Source: AC-32 sp963788215 (GTDB lineage: Bacteria; Actinomycetota; Thermoleophilia; Gaiellales; Gaiellaceae). Taken from it: a DNA stretch of 64,000 nucleotides. The notes below the pieces were generated by a model, which searched no databases, was not told the DNA's origin, and saw only the letters and a program-made list of their open reading frames with translations. Shown piece by piece: positions 1 through 11,256 of the stretch. The stretch is taken from positions 620,001-684,000 of the forward strand of contig CAWBFX010000003.1 of assembly GCA_963788215.1 (NCBI GenBank). Direction: 5' to 3'. Within the stretch, counting starts at the first letter, position 1. Each line of letters opens with the position of its first letter. Made by a program: the position numbers and the translations under genes.

Positions 1-349
1 GATGCGGCACCTCCAGGCCCGGCTCGTCGATCGTCTCCTCCCCGTACAGGAGCAGGTCGAGGTCGATCGTGCGCGGGCCGAAGCGCGGCCCGTTGCCGCG
101 CACGCGCCCGAGGCGGCGCTCGATCTCGAGTAGCCGGCCGAGTAGCTCTCGGGCCGCGAGAGACGTCTCCACCGCGACCGCGCCGTTGAGGAACCGCGGC
201 TGGTCGAGATAGCCGACCGGATCGGTCTCGCGCAGGGTCGAGACCGCCAGCACCTCGACGCCGCCCTCGGCCCGCAGGAGGTCGAGGGCCGCCGCGATCG
301 CGTCCTCACGTTCGCCCAGGTTCGAGCCGATTCCGATGTACGCCTTCAC
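1..349 (-). CDS. folK: HPPK (2-amino-4-hydroxy-6-hydroxymethyldihydropteridine pyrophosphokinase), partial
   Basis: Transfers pyrophosphate from ATP to 6-hydroxymethyl-7,8-dihydropterin, the step before dihydropteroate synthase in folate synthesis (cytosol). The frame starts at a GTG (347-349) and reads KAYIGIGSNLGER, the family's usual N-terminus. Near residue 97 it has GPRTIDLDLLLYG, the HPPK signature carrying the two Asp that bind magnesium. About 116 residues are visible and the C-terminus lies beyond the window edge. It belongs to a minus-strand folP-folB-folK series, but a plus-strand protease gene separates it from folB; the two start codons are 31 bp apart. Identification is firm; the start is inferred from family alignment. 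Confidence 0.93.
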   Translation of the reverse strand, partial: MKAYIGIGSNLGEREDAIAAALDLLRAEGGVEVLAVSTLRETDPVGYLDQPRFLNGAVAVETSLAARELLGRLLEIERRLGRVRGNGPRFGPRTIDLDLLLYGEETIDEPGLEVPH

Positions 350-380
350 CGTCTCGACGATTCTCGCCTCTGCAGCTACC

Positions 381-2017
381 GTGTCCGCTCCCTTGCGCCG
401 CCTCGCCCCGGCCCTCATCGCTCTCGCGGTCGCCTCCCCGGCGGCGGCCGCAGGCATCCCGAATCACCAGGGGACGCCGGTGCAGCCGTTGCGCTCGCAG
501 GGCCTCGACGGGCACCGCGCACTCGTCGAGCTGAATGCTCCGCTCGCCGGCGGCGCGAGGTTCGCGCTACAGGCGGTGGGCGCGAAGCTGATCTCGCCGC
601 AGCTCGCGCTCTGGCGCCTGCCGGGCGCCGCCGCCGGGACACTGCTCCCGGCGCTGCGCGCGCGGGGTCTCGTCCGCTCGGTCACGCCCGATGTCGCCCG
701 CCGGCCGCTCGAGGTGAAGCGCGCCCTCGATGCCTGCGCCGAGCCGCTGTGCGCCAACGAGTGGTGGTGGACGACGGTCGGCGCCGACCGCTGGACGGCG
801 CCCGGGCCGGGCTTTCCGGTCACGATGATCGACTCCGGCACGGACCTCTCGCACCCGGACTTCCTCGGTCGGCCGAACACGACCGCGCTCAACACCCAGA
901 CGTTCTCGACGGTCTATCCGGAGGAGCTGCACGGGACGGCGACGGCCTCGGTCGTCGGCGCCCAGGTGAACGCGCAGTATCTCGAAGGGATCTACCCGCA
1001 GGCGAAGTTGCAGGTCTGGGATGCGAGCCCGTCCGGGGTGCTGACGGTGGGCGACGAGATCGCGGGGCTCTCCTCGGCGATCGCGCACGGACCGGGCGTG
1101 ATCAACCTGAGCCTCGGCGGCGGGACCGGCTGCCCATCGAGGAGCACGCGATCCTGTCGGCTTTCGGCTCGGGCTCGCTGGTCGTCGCTTCGGCCGGGAA
1201 CGGCCGCCAGGAGGGCAGCCCGCCGTCGTATCCCGCCTCCTTCGCGCACGTGCTCACCATCGGCGCGACCGACCAGTCGAATCGCGTGACGTACTTCTCG
1301 ACTGCGTCCGCCGACATGGACCTCGCGGCGCCGGGCCAGAACATCCCGGTCGCGATCCCGCAAACGTTCGCCAGGTCAGGCCCGCCGTGGGACACGTACG
1401 ACGGGACGAGCTTCTCCGCCCCGCTCGTCTCGGGTGCGGCGGCAGGCGTCTGGACCCAGCGTCCCACCCTCACGAACACCCAGCTCTTCGAGGTCATGCG
1501 CCGCTCCGCGCGCGGTAGCGGCTGGAACCGGAACACGGGCTACGGGATCCTGGACGTGCCCGCCGCGCTTCTCAAAGCGGCGCCGCTTCCCGATCCCGAG
1601 GAGCCGAACGAGGACGTCTTCCTCGTCAAGCCCCACGGGCTCTTCCGGGCCGGCCATCCGGCGCTGACCTCGCCCGGCCGGCCGCACGCGGCGGTCCGGG
1701 CGTCGATGGAGCGAGGCGACGACCCCGAGGACGTCTACCGCGCCTACCTCCCGGCGCACGGCAAGCTCGTGGTCAACGTGCGCACGAGCGCGAACGTCAA
1801 CCTCGAGGTCTGGGGCAGGCGCACCCGGACGGTCTTCGAGCGCGGCGCGGCGGCCAGGCGCGACCTGCTCGGAGTCTCTGCTCACGCAGGCGCCCGGCCC
1901 GAGCGGATCGTCGTCAAGGGCCGCGGCCTCGGGCAGTACGTCTACGTCGACGTCTTCCTGGCCAAGACGCCGCGCGACGCGGGCTACAAGCTCAGCCTCT
2001 CGACCGCTCGACGGTAG
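381..2017 (+). CDS. Secreted subtilisin-like serine protease (S8), frameshifted in this sequence
   Basis: Extracytoplasmic subtilase. A GTG at 381 gives a basic then hydrophobic signal peptide ending near SPAAAA. The catalytic residues are visible: Asp in TMIDSGTDLSHPD, His in ELHGTATAS and Ser in DGTSFSAPLVSG. Asp and His lie in one frame and Ser in the next. The frames join exactly if one C is added to the CCC at 1133-1135, giving GGGTGCPIEEHAIL. Rejoined length is about 545 residues, with a C-terminal region after residue 410 that looks like a pre-peptidase or beta domain. The 3' end overlaps folB by 26 bp. It sits on the strand opposite to the fol genes and divides them. A consensus error is more likely than a real pseudogene. 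Confidence 0.85.
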
Positions 2018-2348
2018 CCGCCGCGTAGTCGACGGCCGTGCCGAGCTCGACGCGCGGCTTCCGCACCCGCACGCGCACGTGCTCGAGCTCGGAGAAGCGC
2101 TGCAGCAGCGCCTCCGCGACGGCGCTCGCCAGCGCCTCGAGCAAGCTGAACTCGCGCGCCTCCGAGATTCCTCTCAGCAGCTCGACCACCTCGCGGTAGT
2201 CGACCGTCTCCTCGATGCGGTCGGCGGCCGGCTCGGGGAGCTCGAGGCGAATGTCGTAGAGGAACGGCTGCTCTCGCTGGCGCTCCTCCTCCTCGACGCC
2301 GTGGCGTCCGGGGACTTCGAGCCCGGCGAGCTCGACGACGACGCTCAC
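1992..2348 (-). CDS. folB: Dihydroneopterin aldolase
   Basis: Cleaves 7,8-dihydroneopterin to 6-hydroxymethyl-7,8-dihydropterin and glycolaldehyde, feeding FolK. The 118-residue product has the family length and pattern: an N-terminal strand ending in VPGRHGVEEEE with the active-site Glu, the TVDY segment, and a C-terminal KPRVELGTAVDYAAATVER strand. The ATG overlaps the folP stop as ATGA (2345-2348), indicating translational coupling. Its tail runs 26 bp into the convergent protease gene. Confident call. Confidence 0.93.
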   Translation of the reverse strand: MSVVVELAGLEVPGRHGVEEEERQREQPFLYDIRLELPEPAADRIEETVDYREVVELLRGISEAREFSLLEALASAVAEALLQRFSELEHVRVRVRKPRVELGTAVDYAAATVERSRG

Positions 2349-3162
2349 GACAGCGCCGCCTGCGCAGTAGTCAGCGCCTCGACGTGCTCGCGGACGTCGT
2401 GGACGCGCAGGATCGTGGCGCCGCGCTCGTAGGCCGCGACCGCGGCTCCGACGCTCGCGGCGATCGAGCCGGTCGTAGCCTCGGGGTCGCCGAGCAACTT
2501 GCCGAGCGAGCTCTTACGCGAGAACCCGATCAGGACCGGACGGCCGAGCGCGAGGAGCTCGTCCATCCGGCGGAGCAGCTCGAAGTTGTGCTCGACGGTC
2601 TTGCCGAAGCCGATCCCGGGTCGAGGCAGATGCGCTCTTCCGGGATCCCGGCCGCCACCGCGACGCGGAGGCGCTCCTCGAGAAAAGCGGCGATGTCCGA
2701 GACCACGTCCTCGTAGACCGGGTCGAGCTGCATCGTCCGCGGCTCGCCGAGCATGTGCATCAGGCAGAGGTAGGCGCCCGAGTCGGCGACGACCCCGGCG
2801 AGCTCGGGGTCCGCCCGGAGTGCGGTGACGTCGTTCACGAGCTCGGCTCCCAGCTCGACCGCCCGGCGCGCGACCTCGGCTTTGGAGGTGTCGATGGAGA
2901 CCGGCACGTCGCCTTCGAGGCGCTCGAGCACCGGCATGACGCGGCGAAGCTCCTCGTCGAGCGAGACGCCCTCCGAGCCGGGACGCGTCGATTCGCCACC
3001 CACGTCGACAATCGCGGCGCCCTCGTCGCGCATGCGCCGGGCCGCGGCGGCAGCATCGTCGGGGTCGAAGTTGACGCCGCCGTCCGAGAAGGAGTCAGGG
3101 GTCACGTTGACGACTCCCATCACCGACGGCCGCGGGAAGCGCTGCTCGATAGGCGATTTCAC
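2345..3162 (-). CDS. folP: Dihydropteroate synthase, frameshifted in this sequence
   Basis: Condenses 6-hydroxymethyldihydropterin pyrophosphate with p-aminobenzoate; the target of sulfonamides. Motifs in order are VMGVVNVTPDSFSDGG, GGESTRPGSEG, IDTSKAEVA, LVNDVTA and, in the neighbouring frame, GFSRKSSLG, which carries the substrate-binding Lys. The break is a missing base in CCC GGG at 2614-2619: restoring it gives LDPGIGFGKT, the family consensus. Start: a GTG at 3162 places 14 residues before the conserved MGVVNVTP; an ATG at 3183 is also in frame but would overlap the divergent ABC gene. The 3' end overlaps folB by 4 bp. The gene is expected to be essential, so a sequencing error is the likely cause. 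Confidence 0.9.
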
Positions 3163-3169
3163 GCACGGG

Positions 3170-3176
3170 TAGGTTA
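3170..3176. promoter_or_regulatory. Overlapping divergent -10 elements, folP / ABC exporter
   Basis: TAGGTTA reads as TAGGTT on the plus strand, 6 nt before the ABC ATG at 3182, and as TAACCT on the minus strand, 8 nt before the folP GTG at 3162. Both spacings fit actinobacterial leaderless promoters (TANNNT close to the start codon). No Shine-Dalgarno sequence is visible for either gene. Inferred from pattern only. Confidence 0.5.
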
Positions 3177-3181
3177 GGGCC

Positions 3182-4922
3182 ATGGCGGACTTGGAGGGAC
3201 GCCGCCCGGCGGCGTGGAGATTCGTGCGCGCGGTCGTGCGCGCGCAGCGGCACGGCGTCGCGGGCGCCGTGTTCTCAGGCCTGTTCTGGCAAGCCGGCGC
3301 GGTAGCTGCCCCGCTGGTCGTCAAGTACGCGATCGACCACGGGATCGTCCCCCGCGACCACAGCGCCCTGCTCCTCTGGCTCGGTCTGCTGCTCGCCGTC
3401 GGGCTGCTCGAGGTCGTCGCCGGAGCCTTTCGCCACCTCTACGCGATCCGCAACCGCTCCCACTCGGACGCGGGCGTGCGCGATGCGCTCTTCGCGCACG
3501 CGTTGAGGCTCGACGCCAGCTACCACGACCGCGTCGGCCCAGGGGAGTTGCTGAGCCGCGCTTCGTCCGACTCGCAACACATCGCGCGGATGATGGATTC
3601 GATAGGCCACACGATCGGCTACGTCCTCACGGTCGCCGCGGTCGCGACCGTGATGCTGCTGCTCGACTGGCGGCTCGCGCTCGTCGTGCTGATCCCCGTC
3701 CCGTTCGTGACCGTGGGCGCGTGGCTGTACTCGCGGAAGTACCACCGCGGCACCCGCGAGCTGCAGGCCAGCTGGGCCGAAGCCTCGACCCTCGTCGAGG
3801 AGAGCGTCAGCGGAGTGCGCGTGGTCAAGGGCCTCGGCGCCGGCGACGCGCTGTCGGGACGGTTTCGCTCGCGGAGCTCGGAGATCATGGACCGCGCGCT
3901 TGCCTTGGCCCGCCTCGACGCTGTGTTCATCCCGGTGCTGGAGATGCTGCCGCTGCTCGGGATCGCAGCCGTGCTCTGGATCGGCGGCCGCAGCGTGATC
4001 GACGGCTCGCTCACGGTCGGCTCGTTCGTGGCCTTCAACGCCTACGTGGTGATGCTGGTCTGGCCCCTGCGCGTGCTCGGGCAGCGCGTGACCACGCTGC
4101 AGAAGGCGCTGGCCGCGAGCAGCCGCATCACGGAGGTGCTCGAGGCAGAGCCGCAGCTGCGCGAGGCGCGCCATCCCGTGGCGCTCGACGCCCACGGCGA
4201 CATCCGGCTGGAGGGCGTTCGCTTCGGTCACGAAGGCGATCGCTTCGTGCTCGACGGTCTCGACCTGCATGTCGCGCCGGGCGAGTCGCTCGCGCTCGTC
4301 GGCGCCACGGGCTCGGGCAAGAGCACCGTCGCCGGGCTGCTCGCGAGGCTCTACGACCCCGAGGAGGGCCGCGTGCTCCTGGACGGCCACGACCTGCGGG
4401 AGCTGCGGATCTCTGACGTGCGCCGCGCAGTGGCGCTCGTCTTCGAGGAGACCTTCCTGTTCAGCGAGAGCGTGCGCGAGAACATCCGCCTGGGGAGGTC
4501 CGACGCGAGCGACGAGGACGTGCGCCGCGCGGCCGAGCTGGCGGGAGCGGCGGCGTTCGTCGACGACCTGCCCGACGGCTACGAGACGATCCTCGGCGAG
4601 CGCGGCTTCTCGCTCTCCGGCGGCCAGCGCCAGCGCATCGCGATCGCACGCGCGATCCTCGCCGACCCCGCCGTGCTCGTCCTCGACGACGCCACCTCGG
4701 CCGTTGACGCGACCAAGGAGCACGAGATCCGCGCCGCGCTCGCCGAAGTGATGGAGGGCCGAACGACGCTCGTGATCGCCCACCGGCCCGGCCACGATCG
4801 CGCTCGCCGACCGCGTCGCGGTGCTCGAGGGGGGCCGCATCGTCGAACAGGGCACGCACGAGGAGCTGATCTCGCGCTCGGACCGCTACCGCTCGCTGCT
4901 CGCGCTGGAGGTGGCCGCATGA
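3182..4922 (+). CDS. ABC exporter half-transporter, subunit 1 (degenerate Walker B), frameshifted
   Basis: Membrane-domain plus ATPase-domain (type IV) exporter subunit, about 580 residues when rejoined. Residues 1-310 hold six predicted membrane spans. The ATPase domain follows: Walker A GATGSGKST (about residue 375), signature LSGGQRQR (479) and Walker B VLVLDDATSAVD (499). In Walker B the catalytic Glu is replaced by Asp, typical of the non-hydrolysing half of heterodimeric exporters. An extra C in CGGCCC (4787-4789) breaks the frame within IAHRPATIALADRVAV. After correction the protein ends at a TGA that overlaps the next ATG (4919-4922). Substrate unknown: drug, lipid or peptide are all possible. 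Confidence 0.88.
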
Positions 4923-6670
4923 TGGAGCGGGCGACGGCGCGCGAGGTGTGGCGCGAGACCCGCACGCTCACGCGGAGGGTGCAGGGGCTCTACTTCGGCG
5001 CGGCTGCGGCGGTGATCGTCTCGACCCTCATCACCCTGGCCGGGCCGGCGCTCGTCAAGTACGCGGTCGACCACGGAATCGACAAGAACGACCTCCATCC
5101 GCTCAACGTCGCCGCCGTCGCGCTCCTCCTCCTCGCGGTGCTGAAGCCGCTCGTGGTGCGCGCGCAGACGCTCTTCGCCGCGACCGCGAGCGAGCGTTTC
5201 CTGCACCGCCTGCGCGGGGCTGCCTTCGAGAAGCTGCAGGCGCTGCCGCTCGGGTTCTTCGAGCAGGAGCGAACCGGCGTGCTCATCTCCCGGCTGACGT
5301 CCGACGTGCAGGCGCTCGACGAGTTTCTGCGGGAGGCGCTGGTCGAGGTCGTCGGCAGCGGTCTCCAGATCGCGCTGACGGTGGTCGTGCTCGTCATCCT
5401 CTCGCCCACGCTCGCGCTCGTCTCACTGGTGGCGCTGCCCGTCCTGATCGGGTCGAGCTGGGCATTCCACCACGGCGCTGGGCGCGCCTACCACGCGATT
5501 CGAGACCGCGTCGCGGAGACGCTGACGACGCTGCAGGAGGGCCTGTCGGGCGTACGGGTGATCCAGGCCTTCCGGCGCGAGGGCAAGACGATCGAGGCCT
5601 ACGAGCCGCGCAGCCAGGCGCAGGTCGGCGCCTGGCGGAACGCCTCGTTCGTGAACATCCGCCTCTTCACGATGATTCCCCTGGCGCAGACGGTCGCGCT
5701 CGTCGCAGTGCTGCTGGTCGCGGCGTCGCTCTACCGGGACGGCAAGATCAGCAAAGGGACGATCGCCGCCTACGTGTTGTACCTCGTTCAGCTGTTCGAC
5801 CCGATCGCGCGCTTCAGCGAGTGGCTGGGCGAGTTCCGGCAGGGGCTGGCGGCGCTCGGCAAGGTCGTCGGGCTGCTCCAGGCGCCGAATGCGGTCACCG
5901 AGCGCGCAAGCGCAGTCGACCTTCCCGCCGACGGCGCGCTCGAGCTACGCGACGTCAGCTTCGGCTACGAGGCGGGCGGCCGCGTGGTCAAGAGCGTCTC
6001 GCTGCAGCTCGAGGCCGGCGAGCACGTCGCGCTGGTGGGCGTCACGGGCGCGGGCAAGTCGACGCTCGCGAAGCTGCTCACGCGCCAGTACGACCCGCAG
6101 GAGGGCTCGATCCTGTTCGGCGGGGTCGACCTGCGCGACGCGCGCCTCGAGTCGCTGCGCCACAGAATCGTGATGCTGCCCCAGGAAGGCCATCTCTTCA
6201 GCGGGACGATCGCCGACAACGTTCGCCTGGCCGATCCGGAGGCCTCGGACGAGGCCGTACTGCACGCTCTCGATCAGATCGGCACGCGCGACCGCTTCGA
6301 GTCGCTGCCTGAGGGGATCCACACCGACGTCCAGACGCGGGGCGTGCGCTTGTCGGCCGGGGAGCGGCAGCTGGTCGGGATCGCGCGCGTCGCCCTCGCC
6401 GACCCCGCCGTGATCGTGCTCGACGAGGCCACCTCGAGCCTCGACCCGGCGACCGAGGCCGCCGTGGAGCAGGCGCTTGCCGCCGTCGTCGAGGGGCGGA
6501 CGGTGATCATCATCGCCCACCGCCTTTCGACCGCAGAGCGCGCGGACCGCGTGGTCGTGATGGACGCCGGCCGCGTGGTCGAGGTCGCCTCCCACGACGA
6601 GCTCGTCGCCCAGGGCGAGCGCTACGCGAGCCTGTGGGCGTCCTGGCAAGCCGGCGTGGCCACCGCCTGA
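4919..6670 (+). CDS. ABC exporter half-transporter, subunit 2 (catalytic)
   Basis: Partner of the preceding gene, 583 residues, start ATG ATG at 4919/4922 in an ATGA overlap with its stop. It has an N-terminal six-span membrane domain and a C-terminal ATPase with Walker A GVTGAGKST (about 374), signature LSAGERQL (478) and Walker B VIVLDEATSSLD with an intact catalytic Glu, then the switch IAHRLS. The signature departs from LSGGQ, while the partner's Walker B lacks Glu. Together these predict one degenerate and one active ATP site, as in heterodimeric exporters. An imperfect hairpin follows the stop. The open frame running in from the upstream gene is an artefact of the upstream frameshift. 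Confidence 0.92.
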   Translation: MMERATAREVWRETRTLTRRVQGLYFGAAAAVIVSTLITLAGPALVKYAVDHGIDKNDLHPLNVAAVALLLLAVLKPLVVRAQTLFAATASERFLHRLRGAAFEKLQALPLGFFEQERTGVLISRLTSDVQALDEFLREALVEVVGSGLQIALTVVVLVILSPTLALVSLVALPVLIGSSWAFHHGAGRAYHAIRDRVAETLTTLQEGLSGVRVIQAFRREGKTIEAYEPRSQAQVGAWRNASFVNIRLFTMIPLAQTVALVAVLLVAASLYRDGKISKGTIAAYVLYLVQLFDPIARFSEWLGEFRQGLAALGKVVGLLQAPNAVTERASAVDLPADGALELRDVSFGYEAGGRVVKSVSLQLEAGEHVALVGVTGAGKSTLAKLLTRQYDPQEGSILFGGVDLRDARLESLRHRIVMLPQEGHLFSGTIADNVRLADPEASDEAVLHALDQIGTRDRFESLPEGIHTDVQTRGVRLSAGERQLVGIARVALADPAVIVLDEATSSLDPATEAAVEQALAAVVEGRTVIIIAHRLSTAERADRVVVMDAGRVVEVASHDELVAQGERYASLWASWQAGVATA

Positions 6671-6677
6671 CCCTTTC

Positions 6678-6700
6678 GGACAGGTCCCGAGGGACTGTCC
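6678..6700. terminator. Bidirectional hairpin between convergent genes
   Basis: GGACAGgTCCC (6678-6688) pairs with GGGACTGTCC (6691-6700) through one bulged base. It fills the 30 bp between the ABC operon stop (6670) and the methyltransferase stop (6701). There is no clear T-tract on either strand, so termination strength is uncertain. Confidence 0.5.
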
Positions 6701-7579
6701 CTACGACGTGGCCGGCTTGGTCGCGTCCAGAAAGGCGTGGGCCATGCGCCACACCCCTCTCCCCTCTTCGACGAGCGGCCGCAGATGCTCGGTTACCCGC
6801 TCCCGCTCCTCCGGCGTCAGCGCCTGGTCCATCGCCTCCGCGAACGTGGGGATCTTCGGGTTCCCGGAACTGTGGAGGAACGCGTCCCACGGCCGCGGGT
6901 CCAACGAGCGGATCTCCGCGCGCAGCTCCAGGTTCACCGGGAAGAAGCCGGCGCTCTCGGCGAAGCGGATCAGATCGCGCTCGTCGAAGTCGAGCATCGG
7001 GTCGTCGAGCGGCTGGATCTCGCGAAAGACCCCCTCGACCCGCTCGGCGAGCTCGCTCAGGCCGTCTGCGCCGTAGCCCCAGAAGCCGGACGTTCGCTCC
7101 TCGCTGCCGAAACGGTTGATCGGCTCCCAGATCGCCGCACGCCCGCCCGGCCGCAGGACCCGGAAGAACTCACCGAACGCGCGCGCCTTCTCGGCGACGT
7201 AGATCAGGACGGAACGCGTTGCGACGACGTCGACGCTCGCGCCCGCCATCGCCCCGAGATCGTCCGCGGCCGCGCGAACGAACGTGCAGCGCTCCACCAA
7301 CCCCAGCGCCTCGGCAGCCTCGCGGCAGAAGTCGAGCAGGTCGTCCGAGATGTCCGAGAAGACGACATGCCCGGCCCCGCGCTCGAGCGCACCGAACCCG
7401 ATCAGCCCTTCGCCGCAGCCGACGTCGAGCAACGTCTCACCCTCTTGCAGCCCGGCGCCGTCGAGAACCCGATCGCGGACGCCGGCGAGGTTGTCGAGCA
7501 TCCGCCGGCGCACCTCCGGATCACCTCCGTGCCTGCGTTCAGCCAGCCATTGAGCCCAGATGTCGCGCTTCTCTCCCAC
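6701..7579 (-). CDS. Class I SAM-dependent methyltransferase
   Basis: 292 residues, cytosolic. The Rossmann-type SAM site is clear: LLDVGCGEGLIGFGALE (about residues 49-65, motif I), an acidic residue after the second strand in VVFSDISDD (motif II) and LRPGGRAAIWEP (about 162-173, a post-motif common in this superfamily). The substrate cannot be read from sequence; the C-terminal 100 residues match no motif I recognise. It is transcribed with ftsH upstream on the same strand, but a large hairpin lies between them, so it may be a separate transcript. Start ATG at 7579. Confidence 0.8.
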   Translation of the reverse strand: MGEKRDIWAQWLAERRHGGDPEVRRRMLDNLAGVRDRVLDGAGLQEGETLLDVGCGEGLIGFGALERGAGHVVFSDISDDLLDFCREAAEALGLVERCTFVRAAADDLGAMAGASVDVVATRSVLIYVAEKARAFGEFFRVLRPGGRAAIWEPINRFGSEERTSGFWGYGADGLSELAERVEGVFREIQPLDDPMLDFDERDLIRFAESAGFFPVNLELRAEIRSLDPRPWDAFLHSSGNPKIPTFAEAMDQALTPEERERVTEHLRPLVEEGRGVWRMAHAFLDATKPATS

Positions 7580-7659
7580 GACTCGACTCTAGTCTGGCCG
7601 TCGCGGTGGCGAGCTTTGCCCGGCACCGCTCACGGACGCGGCTGGGTTGTATCTCCCGC

Positions 7660-7709
7660 CGAAGTCGTCATGGCTCGCGCGGAGCGCGAGCCGGACTTCG
7701 TCGGGCTAG

Positions 7710-7716
<7 letters not shown>
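7660..7716 (-). terminator. ftsH 3' hairpins
   Basis: GGCTCGCGC (7672-7680) pairs with GCGCGAGCC (7684-7692) around a GGA loop, extended by CGAAGTC (7660-7666) with GACTTCG (7694-7700). A second perfect hairpin, GGGCTA-GT-TAGCCC (7703-7716), contains the ftsH stop codon. Both lie directly at or after the ftsH end on the minus strand. They lack a T-run but are strong enough to act as a terminator or 3' stabiliser. Confidence 0.5.
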
Positions 7717-9662
<1,946 letters not shown>

Positions 9663-9724
9663 GGGCCCTCTATCGGCAAAGGGTACCAGCGAGCATGAGG
9701 CTCACCTTCCCGGGGATACGGAAT

Positions 9725-10285
9725 CTAACGCTCTGCGGATGCCAGCTCGTCGCTGAGAACGGCGACGTAGGGCAGGTTCCGGTAGCGCTCGGCGAGGTCG
9801 AGGCCGTAGCCCACGACAAAGCGGTCGGGAATCTCGAAGCCGATATAGCGCACCGGAACGTCGATCTGGCGCCGCGCGGGCTTGGTCATCAGCGCGCAGA
9901 CCTCGAGCGAAGCGGGGTCACGCGACTCGAGGTTGCGCATCAGGTACGAGAGGGTCAGGCCGGAGTCGATGATGTCCTCGACCACGAGCACGTGGCGGCC
10001 CGCGATGTTGATGTCGAGGTCCTTGAGGATCCGCACGATCCCGGACGAGTCGGTCGCGTCGCCGTAGCTCGAGATCGCCATGAAGTCGACCTCGCACTGG
10101 ACGGTCAGGTGGCGCATCAGGTCGGCCATGAAGAAGACGGCTCCCTTGAGGACGCCGATCAGGAGCAGGTCGCGGCCCTCGTAGTCGGCGGAGACCTCGG
10201 CGCCGAGCTCGCCGACCCGCGTGGTCAGGGCCTCCTCGTCGATGAGGATCTCGCCGACCGCGCGTTCCAGCTCTGTCTGGCTCAC
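9725..10285 (-). CDS. hpt: Hypoxanthine phosphoribosyltransferase
   Basis: Purine salvage: hypoxanthine or guanine plus PRPP gives IMP or GMP. 186 residues. The PRPP loop VLVVEDIIDSGLTLSYL (about residues 98-114) is diagnostic, with LLIGVLKGAVFFMADL before it and a C-terminal DRFVVGYGLD base-binding stretch. The GTG at 10285 overlaps the tilS stop as GTGA. A longer in-frame start at 10369 would overlap tilS and adds an Arg-rich sequence foreign to the family. Conserved pair with tilS. Confidence 0.96.
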   Translation of the reverse strand: MSQTELERAVGEILIDEEALTTRVGELGAEVSADYEGRDLLLIGVLKGAVFFMADLMRHLTVQCEVDFMAISSYGDATDSSGIVRILKDLDINIAGRHVLVVEDIIDSGLTLSYLMRNLESRDPASLEVCALMTKPARRQIDVPVRYIGFEIPDRFVVGYGLDLAERYRNLPYVAVLSDELASAER

Positions 10286-11256
10286 GCGTCTCGCACTGCG
10301 GTGACGCCCGCCGCCTCGACGATCCCCGGCACCGCGACGACCTCGTTCCCGCGCACGACGAGAGGCCACGCCTCGCGCTCGGATCGAGGGATCTTGGCGT
10401 CGACGAACAAGTCTTGGACCTTCTTGCGGCGACCAGCGAGCCTGTCGCCCGGCCGCCAGCTTCGTACCTTAAGGCCTGGCAGCTCGGATTCAATCCGCCA
10501 CTCGCCCCAGCGGACCGCGCCCTCGAGCGCTACCGGGGTCTGCTCGAGCCAGACGCGGTCGTATTCGCGCACCGCGGTGAGCCCGCCGCCGAGGTCGATG
10601 CGCTTCGAGCCCTCCCGCGCGGCGAGCAGCTCGTCGAGCTTCGACGGCCTGCCTTCGGCGTGCCGCAGGAGGTTCCGCTCGGCCGCGGGGTGGAGCTGCC
10701 GGAGGAGCGGCAGGATCTGGTCTCGCATGAGCCCGCGCTTCGTCCCGGGGTTCGAGCTGTCGCGGCGCGGGGTCAGGCCTTCCGCCGCGCAGTAGGCCTC
10801 CGTCTCCTCGCGCCAGAGCGTCAGGAGCGGACGGACGATGCCGTCCTCGCGCTTCGGCTTGATCCCCCCGGGGACGCCGCTCGACACGAGCCGGTACAGC
10901 GCCGTCTCGACCTGGTCGGTCGCGGTGTGGCCGGTCGCGCGCAGGCGGTCACGCGCGAAGGAGTAGCGGAGCTCGCGCAGGGCGTCCTCGGTCGGCCGTT
11001 CCGGAGAAGGGGGCTCGACCACCTCCGCGCCGAGCACCTCGCGGCAGAAACGCGCGTCCTCGTCGGACTCGTGGCCGCGCAGGCCGTGGTTCACGTGCAG
11101 CGCCGAGACCCGGTAGCCGAGCGCGCGCAGCGCGTGCCAGAGGCAGGTCGAGTCGGCGCCGCCGGAGACGAGCGCAGTCACCTCGCCTCCCGCCTCGATC
11201 AGGTCGTGGCGCCGGATGTGCTCCTCGATCCTGCTCCGGAGCGCGTCGGTGTCCAT
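10282..11256 (-). CDS. tilS: tRNA(Ile)-lysidine synthetase
   Basis: Modifies C34 of the CAU-anticodon tRNA-Ile to lysidine so it reads AUA; essential for decoding. 324 residues. The PP-loop motif SGGADS is at residues 31-36, followed by LHVNHGLRGHESDEDARFC and the TATDQVETALYRL segment of N-type PP-loop ATPases. The C-terminal RSWRPGDRL stretch is the TilS-specific tRNA-contact region. Start ATG 11256, sharing a TGATG with the upstream acetyltransferase stop; stop overlaps the hpt start. A very long open frame continuing upstream of this ATG is a shadow. Confidence 0.95.
   Translation of the reverse strand: MDTDALRSRIEEHIRRHDLIEAGGEVTALVSGGADSTCLWHALRALGYRVSALHVNHGLRGHESDEDARFCREVLGAEVVEPPSPERPTEDALRELRYSFARDRLRATGHTATDQVETALYRLVSSGVPGGIKPKREDGIVRPLLTLWREETEAYCAAEGLTPRRDSSNPGTKRGLMRDQILPLLRQLHPAAERNLLRHAEGRPSKLDELLAAREGSKRIDLGGGLTAVREYDRVWLEQTPVALEGAVRWGEWRIESELPGLKVRSWRPGDRLAGRRKKVQDLFVDAKIPRSEREAWPLVVRGNEVVAVPGIVEAAGVTAVRDA

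Noticed and set aside
1125..1140. Programmed ribosomal frameshift in the subtilase gene
   Set aside because: No slippery heptamer or downstream pseudoknot was seen, and six other genes in the window show the same kind of single-base error.
2079..2432. Plus-strand frame over folB/folP
   Set aside because: It is antisense to two well-conserved folate genes and has no recognisable features.
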